The notes under the pieces: model-generated
Told to the model about the DNA's origin: nothing
Database searches by the model: none
The model's input: the letters and a program-made list of their open reading frames with translations, nothing else
Part shown: piece after piece, positions 52,202 to 62,109 of the stretch
Layout of the letters: the number at the start of each line of letters is the position of its first letter
How positions within the stretch are numbered: position 1 is the first letter of the stretch
Source of the DNA: JBALVT01 sp965262875
GTDB lineage: Bacteria > Pseudomonadota > Gammaproteobacteria > Pseudomonadales > Halieaceae
Reading direction: 5' to 3'
Length of the DNA: 64,000 nt
Assembly (NCBI GenBank): GCA_965262875.1
Contig: OZ253569.1
Coordinates: forward strand, 4,340,001 to 4,404,000
Made by a program: the position numbers and the translations under genes

Positions 52202-53934
52202 ATCAACTTAAAGGCTGTTTGCTCGCCATGGCTGTGGCAATAGCGGCAGTGGGCTGCGCCAACCACGACAGTGAGCCCGGTAGTACCGCTAAACTTCCCA
52301 CAACCTGGGCCAATCCTACTACCGTTACCGTCTATTTTAACGGCGATATTGTTACGGTTGACGACACACAGCCCTCAGTCGAGGCGATAGCTGTCAGAGA
52401 TGGCCGGATTCTCGCGGTAGGTTCTCGCGTCGACGTTGAGAAAGCGGCGGGGGAAAGTGTTGTCCTGCGCGACCTTCTTGGCAGCACGCTACTTCCCGGC
52501 CTGATTGATGCCCATGGCCATATCAGCATGACCAATCAAATGCAGGCCTCTGCCAACGTTTCATCACCTCCAGTGGGTGGTGCGGAATCTATTGAAGATA
52601 TCCTCGCCTTACTAAAAGCACATCATCTGCAATACCCGGATGCTCCCTGGCTGACCGGCTGGGGCTACGATGAATCGCTACTGAAAGAACAACGTCATCC
52701 AACCCGGGAAGATCTGGATAAAGTCTCCAGTGAAATACCCATTATGCTGGTGCATGTATCGGGCCATTTTATGACCTGCAATTCAGCCTGTCTGGCCCAG
52801 GCGAAAATCACCGCCGGTAGCGAAGATCCCAAGGGTGGCATTATTCGGCGACTGTCTAATTCTCGCGAGCCCGATGGCGTGCTGGAGGAGCAAGCCATGA
52901 CAGCACTTCGCCTGGTGATGCCGGCGATGGATGATGCGGCTGCGTTGTCACTGCTCGATAACACCCAACAGTATTACGCCAGTCGGGGAATTACCACGGT
53001 TCAGGATGGGGCTGCGATTGGCGATGATATTCGTTTTATGAAGGCTGCTGGAGAGCAGGGGTTACTCTATCTGGATGTGGTTACCTACCCCTATGCGCCC
53101 CACATGTGGAAGGAAATTGATCAGTATCCCCCTTCAAACACTTACGATAATCACTTCAGAATCGGAGGTTTCAAGCTAGTATTGGATGGATCTCCCCAGG
53201 GCAAGACGGCCTGGCTTACAAAGCCTTATCTGCATCCTCCCCACGGTCAAAGCGAGGGCTATACCGGCTACGCTACCCTGGATGATGCCAAAGTGGGTGA
53301 GTATGTGGAGTACGCCTTTGCGAACGACATTCCGGTACTGGCACACGCTAACGGCGACGCCGCATCGGATCAGCTAATAGACGCTGTTAGTAGTGCCAAT
53401 AGCAAGTTTGGTAAAGCCGATCGCCGCACGGTGATGATTCACGCGCAAACGGTGCGCGAAGATCAGATTCAGCAGATGGTTGAGGAGGGGATAAACCCTT
53501 CCTATTTTGTGGTTCACACCTACTACTGGGGCGACTGGCACCGGGATTCTGTCTTTGGCGCGGAGCGTGCATCTCGCATAAGCCCGCTGCGGTCCAGCAC
53601 TGAAAAAGGGCTGCGCTATACCATCCACAACGACACGCCCATTGTACCGCCCGATATGATGCGCTTGCTCTGGTCCTCAGTTAACCGAGTGACCCGCAGT
53701 GGCAAAGTTTTGGGTGAAGCTCAAAGTGCAACGGTTATGGAGGGGATAAGAGCCATGACCATCGACGCCGCCCATCAGTACTTCGAAGAGAGCAGCAAAG
53801 GCTCTATTACAGTGGGCAAGCGTGCTGATTTGGTCATCCTTGACCGCAACCCGCTAAAAGTTGATGCGATGATGATCAAGGATATTGCGGTGTTGGAGAC
53901 CATCAAAGACGGCGTTACGATATTCAAAAAGTAG
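52198..53934 (+). CDS. Lipoprotein amidohydrolase 2, YtcJ-like
   Basis: 578 residues. Lipobox AMAVAIAAVGCANHD. Metal motif LPGLIDAHGHISMTNQMQA near residue 105. Substrate-domain sequence HFRIGGFKLVLDGSPQGKTA, then VLAHANGDAASDQLIDAVSS, TVMIHAQTVREDQIQQM, YTIHNDTPIVPPDMMRLLWS, GSITVGKRADLVILDRNPLK. Same family as 45757-47472 but clearly diverged. Coupled to the SRPBCC gene. Likely periplasmic, membrane anchored. Confidence 0.9.
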   Translation: MNQLKGCLLAMAVAIAAVGCANHDSEPGSTAKLPTTWANPTTVTVYFNGDIVTVDDTQPSVEAIAVRDGRILAVGSRVDVEKAAGESVVLRDLLGSTLLPGLIDAHGHISMTNQMQASANVSSPPVGGAESIEDILALLKAHHLQYPDAPWLTGWGYDESLLKEQRHPTREDLDKVSSEIPIMLVHVSGHFMTCNSACLAQAKITAGSEDPKGGIIRRLSNSREPDGVLEEQAMTALRLVMPAMDDAAALSLLDNTQQYYASRGITTVQDGAAIGDDIRFMKAAGEQGLLYLDVVTYPYAPHMWKEIDQYPPSNTYDNHFRIGGFKLVLDGSPQGKTAWLTKPYLHPPHGQSEGYTGYATLDDAKVGEYVEYAFANDIPVLAHANGDAASDQLIDAVSSANSKFGKADRRTVMIHAQTVREDQIQQMVEEGINPSYFVVHTYYWGDWHRDSVFGAERASRISPLRSSTEKGLRYTIHNDTPIVPPDMMRLLWSSVNRVTRSGKVLGEAQSATVMEGIRAMTIDAAHQYFEESSKGSITVGKRADLVILDRNPLKVDAMMIKDIAVLETIKDGVTIFKK

Positions 53935-53938
53935 CCGG

Positions 53939-54475
53939 CTACCACATCAAGTCGTCGGGGATTTGATAATTCGCATAGGGGTCATCCTCGTCTACTTCCT
54001 GGCTCTGCTTTTGATTCAGTAATACGATCGCATCTTCGTTGCGCTGATGAATTTTCTCGGCGACAGGGGCGGGCACTAATTCATAGCTTTCACCCAATCG
54101 AGTTATGGCTATCTGGCCCTTAATAAGTTGCTGTTGTAGCTCATCTGTAACATAAAGCTTTTTGATTTTTTTCTCGTCGGTGAATTGGTAGGCGATTTCT
54201 CCACCCCTGCGGTTGATTTTGTTGACGTTAATCAGTTGAATAATTTGAGCCTGAATCGCTTTTTTCTCTACTTGAGCCTGCAGTTCTTTGTTCATTTGTC
54301 GATCTTGCTCAGACTTCTTCTCTAAGGCGAGCTTTGCCTGCTCTTTGGCCTCATCAAGCTGCGCATGTCCCTTGGGCTGTTGCTTGGCTTGTTTGCGCTG
54401 CTCCTTCTTGATCTCCTTCACTTTCTTTTTGTCGACGATGCCGGCTTTAAGGAGTTGATCTTGCAAAGATGCCAT
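53939..54475 (-). CDS. DUF2058 (YaiL-like) protein
   Basis: 178 residues, intact. MASLQDQLLKAGIVDKKKVK EIKKEQRKQAKQQPKG, a long charged coiled coil to about residue 75, then INVNKINRRGGEIAYQFTDE KKIKKLYV, LIKGQIAITRLGESYELVP, ending DDPYANYQIPDDLMW. This is the gammaproteobacterial DUF2058 family, thought to be RNA- or ribosome-associated. Its presence supports the taxonomic guess. Convergent with the amidohydrolase. Confidence 0.92.
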   Translation of the reverse strand: MASLQDQLLKAGIVDKKKVKEIKKEQRKQAKQQPKGHAQLDEAKEQAKLALEKKSEQDRQMNKELQAQVEKKAIQAQIIQLINVNKINRRGGEIAYQFTDEKKIKKLYVTDELQQQLIKGQIAITRLGESYELVPAPVAEKIHQRNEDAIVLLNQKQSQEVDEDDPYANYQIPDDLMW

Positions 54476-54486
54476 GCGGGAAACCT

Positions 54487-57106
54487 CTAACGGTGTTTGG
54501 TTTTAACGAATATGGGGTTACTAAAAGCATAGGGTGTAAAATTGGGCGCCACCGCCGAGTACAGCTGATCCGCCGTGCCGGTGACTTCTACTGTCACATA
54601 GCCGTCTTGTTCCATGTTGACAGGCAAGGCCAGTGATTCGCCCCGTGAAATGGCTTGTTGATGATGCACAGCGCCATTGATGTAAACGGATACTGTCTCA
54701 ACGGGTACCCAACTTGCGGCGGTAACTTGAATGTTGAGTGTAAACTCACCTGTAGACACTGTGCCGCCAGATTCGACTCTCTTTAGATCCGGTCCCGTCG
54801 CATACACTTCGAGAAATGGCCCAGTGGTACCAAACAACAAGCCAGAGCGCACTGACTCTATGAAGTTAGCTTCGTTGAAGGGCAGGGCACCTCGTACAAA
54901 ATTTTGAGGGATCGCCACCAACTGGTTGGGCCCGTGTGTATCGCTATTGGCGCTGCCAAATATTCTCTCGCCCTGATTCAACAGTGAAAACCAATCCTGC
55001 TTCATGACTTCGTAAGATTGAAAGTCGCTGCCATTGCCGATTTCTATCAAATCGAAATCCAGATCTCGCAGGCCGCTTGCTGGATCTTTCTCAATCAGCG
55101 AATTATTGGCCGAGGAGTTCAGAGGCTGGCTGTGATCGTAAGCTAGGCCGTTGATCAAATGCTCAAAGTAGGAATTGTCCCCGTCGGGATCCAGCGGGTC
55201 TGAAAGGCGGGGATGATTCAGCTGCACTAAAGCGTTGCCGAAAGCATCGCGGATGTTCGCGTACACATCCCGCAGGCGCTTCCCCTCGTGGCGTGGTAGT
55301 CCACCTGAGAATTCTTCAGGCTTGCTTGCCGTGGGGAACACGTTCAAGTGCCCGTTAGTAAATGGCACGGTTGCTGTACGCGCCATACCGGTTAACTCGA
55401 CACCGTTGATGACGTTCAGGGATGATTCCAACCCCAACTGTGAAACTCTGCTTTTGTAATCCACCAGTACATTGTGCTCTGTCGCGATTAGTACATCGCT
55501 TCCCTGAGCCACAAAACTTCGAAGGCGATCATTGATCGGCATAGCAGAGTCAAAGCTGGGCGCGGCGTGCACATGAAAGTCTGCCGCCAACCAGTTTTCC
55601 GCTGGGATCTCCCGCATAGGGGGTTCGATATTCAGGATAACTGTGTCACCGGGGGGCACTTCTATTTCAGTGCTCGTTACGCTATAGGCCATGCCTCGGG
55701 TCGCATACACTCGATATTTCCCCGGGCGTAGCGCGACGATGAACTCATCGCTGGCAATACCGGCCAGGGACACGTAGTTGGCCGCGTGAACCTCCCGCAG
55801 TGGTTGTCCGTCCACTTGAAAATCCAGCAGATCGTCAGTGAAATCCGGGTCGGGAGTGTTTCCGGTACCTTTGAAAACCAAGCGCATAGGTCCCAATTTT
55901 GGCAATACGGCGAAGGATTGAGGCTGTTCAGTTTTGATATCGAGTTGCTTGCGCTTTTTACCCGCTACAGATGTCTCGGTCCTGGTTTCACCCCAAGGCG
56001 TTTTGACGGTTATGCTTACAAGGTCAGTATTGGCTGGCAGTCGCGCTGAGAATTGGCTCTCTTTTCCCGGGCGCACACTGGTTATCGCCCGACCATCTTT
56101 ATCCCTGAAATGAATGACGGCATCAGCCGTATCCAACTCGCCGTGAATGACAGGGCCTTTGTAAATTTGATCGGTCGCTGATGCAACGTCTGCCTGTTTG
56201 CCCAAATAAATTCGCTGCCGGACCTTTAAGGTCTCGCCGGGTTTGACGTCCATTAAACGACTTTGTGCGAATTCAGTTAAGCCCATTTTTCCCTCGCCCT
56301 CTATCCAGGGTGGGCGGCTGAGTACGCCCTGAAAACTGTAGGTGGGATCGGTTAACTGAAAACGGGGAAGAGGCCTGCGATCGCCATCCTCGTCTACCAG
56401 GTCGGCCCGCTCCAATTGAATCCCGTAGCTTATTTGACTGAGGGGCGCGCGCCCCACGAGTACGTGTACGTCAGCCGGATTCATGGCCTTGACCAATCCC
56501 AGCCTGTCTTGCCTATCCAGAGCGTCAAACCGAAAGCCCTGACTGAACGCAGAGTCCGATGTGGAAACCGAATAGGGGGTGAGGCTCAGGTGAGGGTGCA
56601 GCATTAGGAAGCCGAACATGGTCACCGCCGTCCCGTCGCCGATTCTGACCAGTTCGTGATCGATCACCATCTGTGTAGGGTTTTCCATATCCACCTGATA
56701 CATGCTGCGCAGGCTCAAGCCATATCCTTGGGAAGTAACGGTGACGGATGCTCGCGAGCCATTGCTCGCCCCCAGGATCTTGGTGGGGGTTAGGGGGCGT
56801 GTCTTTATCAAGGTTGGGTAGGGCGTGTTGGAAGGGCCATTGATCATCGTCGAGGTCGCAGTGGTAAACATCTATTAGTGCGCCCCCCCAGGGGGTGAAT
56901 CCAGATTCGTGTTCAATGTCGCTAATGGTGGCGCACAGTGTCCCATTGCTTAGCAACCAGTCCCCAATTCCAGCCATGGCGTCTGGCGCTTTGGGTTGCA
57001 TTTGCGCTACGTTGTCGCTGGACAATTGAATGGCAGTAGACAAGTTGTCGGCGGTAACGCTTTCAATACAAAGTAGGGCGATTGCCGGGATAAAATACTT
57101 GTGCAT
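54487..57106 (-). pseudogene. CehA/McbA-type PHP-domain metallohydrolase, one frameshift
   Basis: Starts at the ATG at 57106 with a signal peptide (HKYFIPAIALLCIESVTADN), then GIGDWLLSNGTLCATISDIE and GALIDVYHCDLDDDQW. Near 56795, in a C/G-rich run, the frame shifts and ILGASNGSRASVTVTSQGYG LSL continues. The C-terminal PHP domain has its metal ligands: WLAADFHVHAAPSF, VLIATEHNVLVDY, LVQLNHPRLSDPL, GSANSDTHGPNQL. Related CehA/McbA enzymes cleave carbamates such as carbaryl. About 870 residues if joined. The lesion may be real or a homopolymer sequencing error. Confidence 0.82.
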
Positions 57107-57172
57107 TTGTTTTCTAATCCCCGTGTAGAATACGATGCATCTTAGCATTTACTTGCGACATCATCTGCCCAA

Positions 57173-58843
57173 ATGAACGAATTGCAACAAGCTAAATTCT
57201 CCCTGGGGACAGCTTCAGAAGGCAAGCTGGGTTTGGCGCTGTCCGGCGGCGGTTTTCGCGCCGCCTTGTTTCATGTGGGTGTATTGGCGCAGCTAGCGGA
57301 TCAGGACCTGTTGCGGCATGTGGCCGTTATCTCGACGGTTTCCGGCGGTTCTATTATCGGCGCGTTTTACTACCTTAAGCTAAAACAGTTATTGGAGGGC
57401 AAGCGTGGTGACCAGCTCAAGCCCGATGCAGTGGGTTTCCGGCTACTGGTGCGGGAGCTCGAGCAGGAATTTTTACAGGCGCAACAGAATAACCTCCGGC
57501 TGATCACCTTTGCCGATGGCCGTGAAAACGCCCGCATGCTCAATGATAAAATCAGCTCGACGATGCGCTTGGCGAACTTGTTCAACGAGTATTTTTATAC
57601 TCCGATCACAGGCGACAAAGATAATTTACTGAGCGAATTGTCCATCCGACCAGCATTTGACCTTGTAGGCGAGGAGTCTGCCGAGTTCTTCGTTGTTCCC
57701 AAGCTGATTCTCAACGCAACCGCGTTAAATACCGGCCACCTGTTTCAATTTACCGCTGACTTTGTGGGCGAATTTCCCGTTGCGGCCAACATGGGCGGTA
57801 TGGGCTCTATGCCACTGCTTAAAAGGCTGGCACCGAACGACCCAGCGCTTACACCGCAACAACGAATGGGGCTTGGCCAGATTACCGTGGCCGACGCCGT
57901 CGCGGCTTCGTGTTGTGTGCCCGGTTTATTGGACCCTTTTAGTCTTCGCGGGCTGTACACAGACGAGGCCGGTGAGGAAGTCGTAGTTAGGTTGGTCGAT
58001 GGTGGCGTGTTCGATAACCAGGGGCTGGTGTCCTTGTACGAAGACGGCTGTACACATTTTGTCTGCAGCGATGCGTCAGATTTACTCAGTTGGCAGGCCA
58101 AACCTGACGAGCGCATACACAATGTGGCGATGCGCGCCAACGAGATTATGATGGATCGCATTCGCAATGAATTACTGGATGAGCTCACAAAGCTTGGGCC
58201 GGAAAATTACGTGGTGTTTTCGCTTGCTGATCCCGTAGATTCTTCCGCTTCTATTGAAGAAGTGCGTTTGGCCAAAGTACTCAGAGCTATTCGCACGGAT
58301 CTGGACGCCTTTTCTGATCTTGAGGCATTTGCCTTAATGGATTATGGCTACCGCTTGAGTGGAGAAAAGCTCGCTGGCGAAGCAGCAAAAAGCGATTGGG
58401 CGTTTTCTACCGTCAGGGAACTTTTTGACGAGGAAGTGGAGCGCGAGCGTTTGTTTCTCGCGCTGGAGGTTGGTTCGCACCAGTTTTTAAAAGTGTTCTA
58501 TCTTGGCAAACTCTTACCCTATGCGATTATTGTTTTGCCGTTGATAATCCCCGTGGTTTTGTTGGGTGTTCTGATTTATTTTATGCCGCCCATTCCGACA
58601 CAGGCATGGGCAGTGCTGATCGCAATCGCTGTCATCGGTATTACGTTTAGCCAGAATGCGCGTATTGTTGAGAGGCTCGATCAAGTGCCTGCTATCAAAC
58701 GTTTTCGCCGCCGCATGGCGGTTGTGCTGAGGCCACTGGGTGTCACAGTGGCGCTGGGGATGCTCGGGGCGGGTATAACCTGGGTAAACTTACGTGTTTT
58801 TCATCCGCTGTTTCTGAAATACGGAAGCCATCGCAAAGAGTAG
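57173..58843 (+). CDS. Patatin-like phospholipase with C-terminal membrane segments
   Basis: 556 residues. Oxyanion motif LALSGGGFRAALFHVGVLAQ, nucleophile region AVISTVSGGSIIGAFYY, and catalytic Asp in VVRLVDGGVFDNQGLVSLYE, a complete Ser-Asp dyad. Two hydrophobic helices near residues 445-500 (YAIIVLPLIIPVVLLGVLIY; WAVLIAIAVIGITF) anchor it. Hydrolyses acyl esters of lipids. Divergent from the PHP hydrolase with a 66-bp gap and no strong ribosome site. Confidence 0.9.
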   Translation: MNELQQAKFSLGTASEGKLGLALSGGGFRAALFHVGVLAQLADQDLLRHVAVISTVSGGSIIGAFYYLKLKQLLEGKRGDQLKPDAVGFRLLVRELEQEFLQAQQNNLRLITFADGRENARMLNDKISSTMRLANLFNEYFYTPITGDKDNLLSELSIRPAFDLVGEESAEFFVVPKLILNATALNTGHLFQFTADFVGEFPVAANMGGMGSMPLLKRLAPNDPALTPQQRMGLGQITVADAVAASCCVPGLLDPFSLRGLYTDEAGEEVVVRLVDGGVFDNQGLVSLYEDGCTHFVCSDASDLLSWQAKPDERIHNVAMRANEIMMDRIRNELLDELTKLGPENYVVFSLADPVDSSASIEEVRLAKVLRAIRTDLDAFSDLEAFALMDYGYRLSGEKLAGEAAKSDWAFSTVRELFDEEVERERLFLALEVGSHQFLKVFYLGKLLPYAIIVLPLIIPVVLLGVLIYFMPPIPTQAWAVLIAIAVIGITFSQNARIVERLDQVPAIKRFRRRMAVVLRPLGVTVALGMLGAGITWVNLRVFHPLFLKYGSHRKE

Positions 58844-58855
58844 CGCGATTGAACG

Positions 58856-60490
58856 CTATTTCAGCAGGTCTTGAGCCAGAGCCTCGGCTACCTTAATACC
58901 GTCAATTCCCGCAGACAGGATTCCACCCGCATAGCCCGCTCCCTCTCCGGCTGGGTACAGGCCATTGGTATTGATGCTTTGGAAATCCTCGCCGCGTTTA
59001 ATGCAAATGGGTGAGGAGGTTCTGGTCTCTACTGCCGTGAGTATTGCATCGGGCATGGCGAAGCCTTTAATTTGTTTATCAAAGGCGACAATGGCTTCGC
59101 GGATGGCGGTGATCGCGAAATCTGGCAGGGTCTCGGTCAAATTGCCCAGAGAGACTCCCGGCTTGTAAGAGGGTTGTACGGTAGCAATGTCCGTAGAGGC
59201 TTTATCGGCTAGAAAATCTCCGACCAACTGGGCCGGTGCATTGTAGTTAGAGCCACCCAGTTCGTAGGCCCTAGCTTCCAACTGCCGTTGCAAATCAATG
59301 CCCGCCAATACGTGTTGGGGGTAATCTCGTTCCGGATCAATGCCGACAACAATGGCTGAATTGGCATTGCGCTCTTTTCTTGAATACTGGGACATACCAT
59401 TGGTGACTAGCAAACCTTCCTCGGAGGCGGCCGCCACTACCGTACCGCCCGGGCACATACAAAAACTGTAAACACTGCGGCCATTTTTACAGTGGTGAAC
59501 CAACTTGTAATCGGCAGCACCCAAAATAGGGTGGCCGGCCTGATCACCAAAGCGCGCTTTATCGATAACAGACTGCGGGTGTTCTATGCGGAAGCCAATC
59601 GAGAAGGGTTTGGGCTCTATGTGGACACCTTGCTCTAACAACATCTGGAAACTGTCTCTGGCGCTGTGGCCTATTGCCAGCACTACGTGGCGGCATGCTA
59701 TCGTCTCTCCGCTTTCAAGGCTTAGGCCTGTGATCTGGCCTTCACCTTGATCGTTCTGCTCGCGATGAATCGAGTTTACTTTTTGCTCAAATCGAATCTC
59801 TCCTCCCAGGCGCACAATCTCAGCTCGCATGGCTTCAACCATGGTAACCAATTTGAAAGTGCCAATATGGGGTTTGCTCACATAGCGAATTTCTTCAGGT
59901 GCTCCGGCTTTAACAAACTCGGCGATTACCTTGCGGCCGAGGTGCTTTTTGTCTTTCACCTGGCTATACAGCTTGCCGTCTGAAAATGTACCCGCGCCAC
60001 CTTCGCCATACTGCACGTTTGACTGGGTATCCAGCTTGCCGTTTCTCCAAAAGCCCCAGGTGTCTTTGGTGCGTCTCCTCACGTCCCGGCCGCGTTCTAA
60101 CACTATGGGTTTCAGACCCATTTGCGCCAGCAGCAGTGCCGCCAAAATTCCGCAGGGGCCAAAGCCAATGACGATTGGGGGCTGTTGCTCGGCAGTCGGA
60201 AAGTCGTCATTCGCGTGTATCGGGAAGTAGTAATTGGTATCGGGGCTGGGCCTTATGGTTGAGGGGTTAAATTCGCCCGCCAATACGGCGGCTTCTCCAT
60301 TTGGGGTGAGCTCAATGTCCAGCTGGTATACAAGCGCGATATTGGATTTCTTCCTGGCGTCGTAACTGCGTTTGAAAATCGTGAAGTCCACTAGATCTGG
60401 GCTGTCGAGATTCAACTTCTGCACAATGGCCGAGCGCAAATCCGCCTCGGCATGGTTCAGCGGCAGTTTAACTTCGTTGAGTCGAAACAT
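58856..60490 (-). CDS. FAD-dependent dehydrogenase (NAD(P)/FAD oxidoreductase)
   Basis: 544 residues. An N-terminal domain of about 100 residues (FRLNEVKLPLNHAEADLRSA, FKRSYDARKKSNIALVYQLD) precedes the Rossmann motif PPIVIGFGPCGILAALLLAQ MGLKPIVLERG. Then YGEGGAGTFSDGKLYSQVKD, HVVLAIGHSARDSF, MCPGGTVVAAASEEG, and LYPAGEGAGYAGGILSAGID G at the FAD-binding C-terminus. This layout is the widespread FAD-dependent protein family of unknown substrate. Five bases downstream of it starts no other gene on this strand; it follows the patatin gene convergently (12 bp). Confidence 0.88.
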   Translation of the reverse strand: MFRLNEVKLPLNHAEADLRSAIVQKLNLDSPDLVDFTIFKRSYDARKKSNIALVYQLDIELTPNGEAAVLAGEFNPSTIRPSPDTNYYFPIHANDDFPTAEQQPPIVIGFGPCGILAALLLAQMGLKPIVLERGRDVRRRTKDTWGFWRNGKLDTQSNVQYGEGGAGTFSDGKLYSQVKDKKHLGRKVIAEFVKAGAPEEIRYVSKPHIGTFKLVTMVEAMRAEIVRLGGEIRFEQKVNSIHREQNDQGEGQITGLSLESGETIACRHVVLAIGHSARDSFQMLLEQGVHIEPKPFSIGFRIEHPQSVIDKARFGDQAGHPILGAADYKLVHHCKNGRSVYSFCMCPGGTVVAAASEEGLLVTNGMSQYSRKERNANSAIVVGIDPERDYPQHVLAGIDLQRQLEARAYELGGSNYNAPAQLVGDFLADKASTDIATVQPSYKPGVSLGNLTETLPDFAITAIREAIVAFDKQIKGFAMPDAILTAVETRTSSPICIKRGEDFQSINTNGLYPAGEGAGYAGGILSAGIDGIKVAEALAQDLLK

Positions 60491-60495
60491 AGTGG

Positions 60496-61830
60496 TTATT
60501 GAATGAACATACCTGGTAGGGGCTCAGCTTCGCCAGGGGATTTAATAATTTTCCCCCCGAGCATCACAAAGGAAACGGATTCAAGCTTGCTGATATCGAC
60601 CAGCGGATTGCCCACGATGGCGATGATGTCCGCCAATTTACCAGTCTGCAAAGTACCCAGGCGATCATCCCACCCCAGCAATTCTGCATTGACGCGCGTG
60701 CCGGCCTGAATGGCCTCCATGTTAGTCATCCCGATCTCAGTGAGAGCGGCGAATTCTCTGGCGAACACATTGGGCTTGTAACCCTGAGCACCGAAATCTA
60801 ATCCCACACCAATTTTCACGCCTTTTTTGTGCGCTTTTGTCAGCCACTTAATCCAGGTGGGTCGCTCGTGTTCGATGTAATAGGCGTTGCGTTCATCTTC
60901 TCGTAGGGTGCCCGCCTCGTCGTAGTAGTCACCAATGTAGATAGTGGGGATTAACCAGATTTCGCGCTTGGCCATTAGATTAATCACTTCGTCGTCCAGG
61001 AAGGTACCGTGCTCAATACTGCGCACTCCCGCCAGCACTGCCTGCTTAATACCCGCCGTAGCGTGTGCATGGGCCATAACGGGAACGCCTTGACGATTGG
61101 CTTCATCCACTACCGTCTGAAACTCTTCAGGACTAAAGGAGACATTCTTGGGGCTGTCGCCAACGGACAGGTAAGCGCCGGTGGCTAAAACCTTTATCCA
61201 ATCGGAACCGTATTTTATTTCCGTTCGCACAGCACGGCGTATTTCGTCGACACCGTCTACCACCAGACCATCGGCAATTAGGGTTTGCTCGGGCGAGATG
61301 TAGTTCAAGTCGCCGCCGCCACCGGTAATGGAAAGGTAGTGGCTGGCTACCGCCATATGCGGGCCTACGATAGAACCCTCATCGATTGTGCGTTTTATAT
61401 CCACATCGCCATAGAACACGTCGCCGTCCCCGGCCACCCGCATCCCTGTCCAGCCTGCTCGCAGTAGATCTTGGAGGAAAGCGGCAGCGCGCAGGGACTT
61501 GTAGGCAGAACTCTGGCTCAGGTGGTCGTTTTGGTAGTCGCCGCTAGTGAGTAGGGGGTGGGTATGGGCGTCTATCATGCCGGGCATTAGGGTGGCCTCG
61601 CCTAAATCCACAACTTCAATGCCCGCTGGTAGTTTGTCTATCTTGACGATATCGGTGATGGTTTTACCGTCGACGATAATGGCGCTATCGAGCAAGGCTT
61701 TGCTACTAATACCATCGATTATTCTGCTGGCAGTGAGAGCCACAGGGTTGCCGTAGGCAGGTATCACCAATAGCATCGGCAGAAGGAACATGGAAAGTTT
61801 TGCGAACTTATTAGGTAGTAAGAGCTTCAT
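60496..61830 (-). CDS. Exported amidohydrolase (imidazolonepropionase-like)
   Basis: 444 residues. Signal peptide KFAKLSMFLLPMLLVIPAYG. Metal motif MPGMIDAHTHPLLTSGD near residue 85, GWTGMRVAGDGD, carboxylated-Lys candidate in GSDWIKVLATGAYLSVGD, VPVMAHAHATAGIKQAVLAG and SIEHGTFLDDEVIN, C-terminal LQTGKLADIIAIVGNPLVDI. Its stop lies 5 nt upstream of the FAD dehydrogenase ATG, so the two form an operon. Probably periplasmic, acting on cyclic amides or dipeptides. Confidence 0.9.
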   Translation of the reverse strand: MKLLLPNKFAKLSMFLLPMLLVIPAYGNPVALTASRIIDGISSKALLDSAIIVDGKTITDIVKIDKLPAGIEVVDLGEATLMPGMIDAHTHPLLTSGDYQNDHLSQSSAYKSLRAAAFLQDLLRAGWTGMRVAGDGDVFYGDVDIKRTIDEGSIVGPHMAVASHYLSITGGGGDLNYISPEQTLIADGLVVDGVDEIRRAVRTEIKYGSDWIKVLATGAYLSVGDSPKNVSFSPEEFQTVVDEANRQGVPVMAHAHATAGIKQAVLAGVRSIEHGTFLDDEVINLMAKREIWLIPTIYIGDYYDEAGTLREDERNAYYIEHERPTWIKWLTKAHKKGVKIGVGLDFGAQGYKPNVFAREFAALTEIGMTNMEAIQAGTRVNAELLGWDDRLGTLQTGKLADIIAIVGNPLVDISKLESVSFVMLGGKIIKSPGEAEPLPGMFIQ

Positions 61831-62109
61831 CTTTGGCGGGCCTTGCTGGTCATGGTGGGTGATTTCTGATTGGAGACTACTTTATCACTATTCTGGCACT
61901 CTAACTTGTATCGTGGACAGTCGGTTTTGGTTCGGAGTGATACATCTTCATGTGACCGTGTTCACGCTCCTTCAAGTAATGCTTAACCCATAGTGCTTCA
62001 CGGGCTTATACTGGAGATCTAAAAACCCAGAGAACCCGAGATCATCAATGGTGTACTCGTGTCCCATATTATTTGCCTCTGGTTTTCGGGCATGTCGAAG
62101 TAAACCACT
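61831..62109. promoter_or_regulatory. Divergent gap between the amidohydrolase and P450 genes
   Basis: 279 bp that should hold both promoters. I see no clear -35/-10 pair. A 31-codon minus-strand frame (GHEYTIDDLGFSGFLDLQYK) is too short and unplaced to call. Confidence 0.4.

Noticed and set aside
57173..58843. Patatin nucleophile motif TVSGGS as a loss of the GxSxG site
   Set aside because: The VSGGS form with an intact DGG motif is common in bacterial patatin-like proteins, so the enzyme is probably normal.
58856..61830. Treating the FAD dehydrogenase and amidohydrolase as part of the P450/NRPS cluster
   Set aside because: They lie on the opposite strand across a divergent gap and have common housekeeping or catabolic relatives, so no link can be shown.
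61972..62067. 31-codon minus-strand frame GHEYTIDDLGFSGFLDLQYK
   Set aside because: Too short, no homology recalled, and located in the divergent promoter gap of two intact genes.
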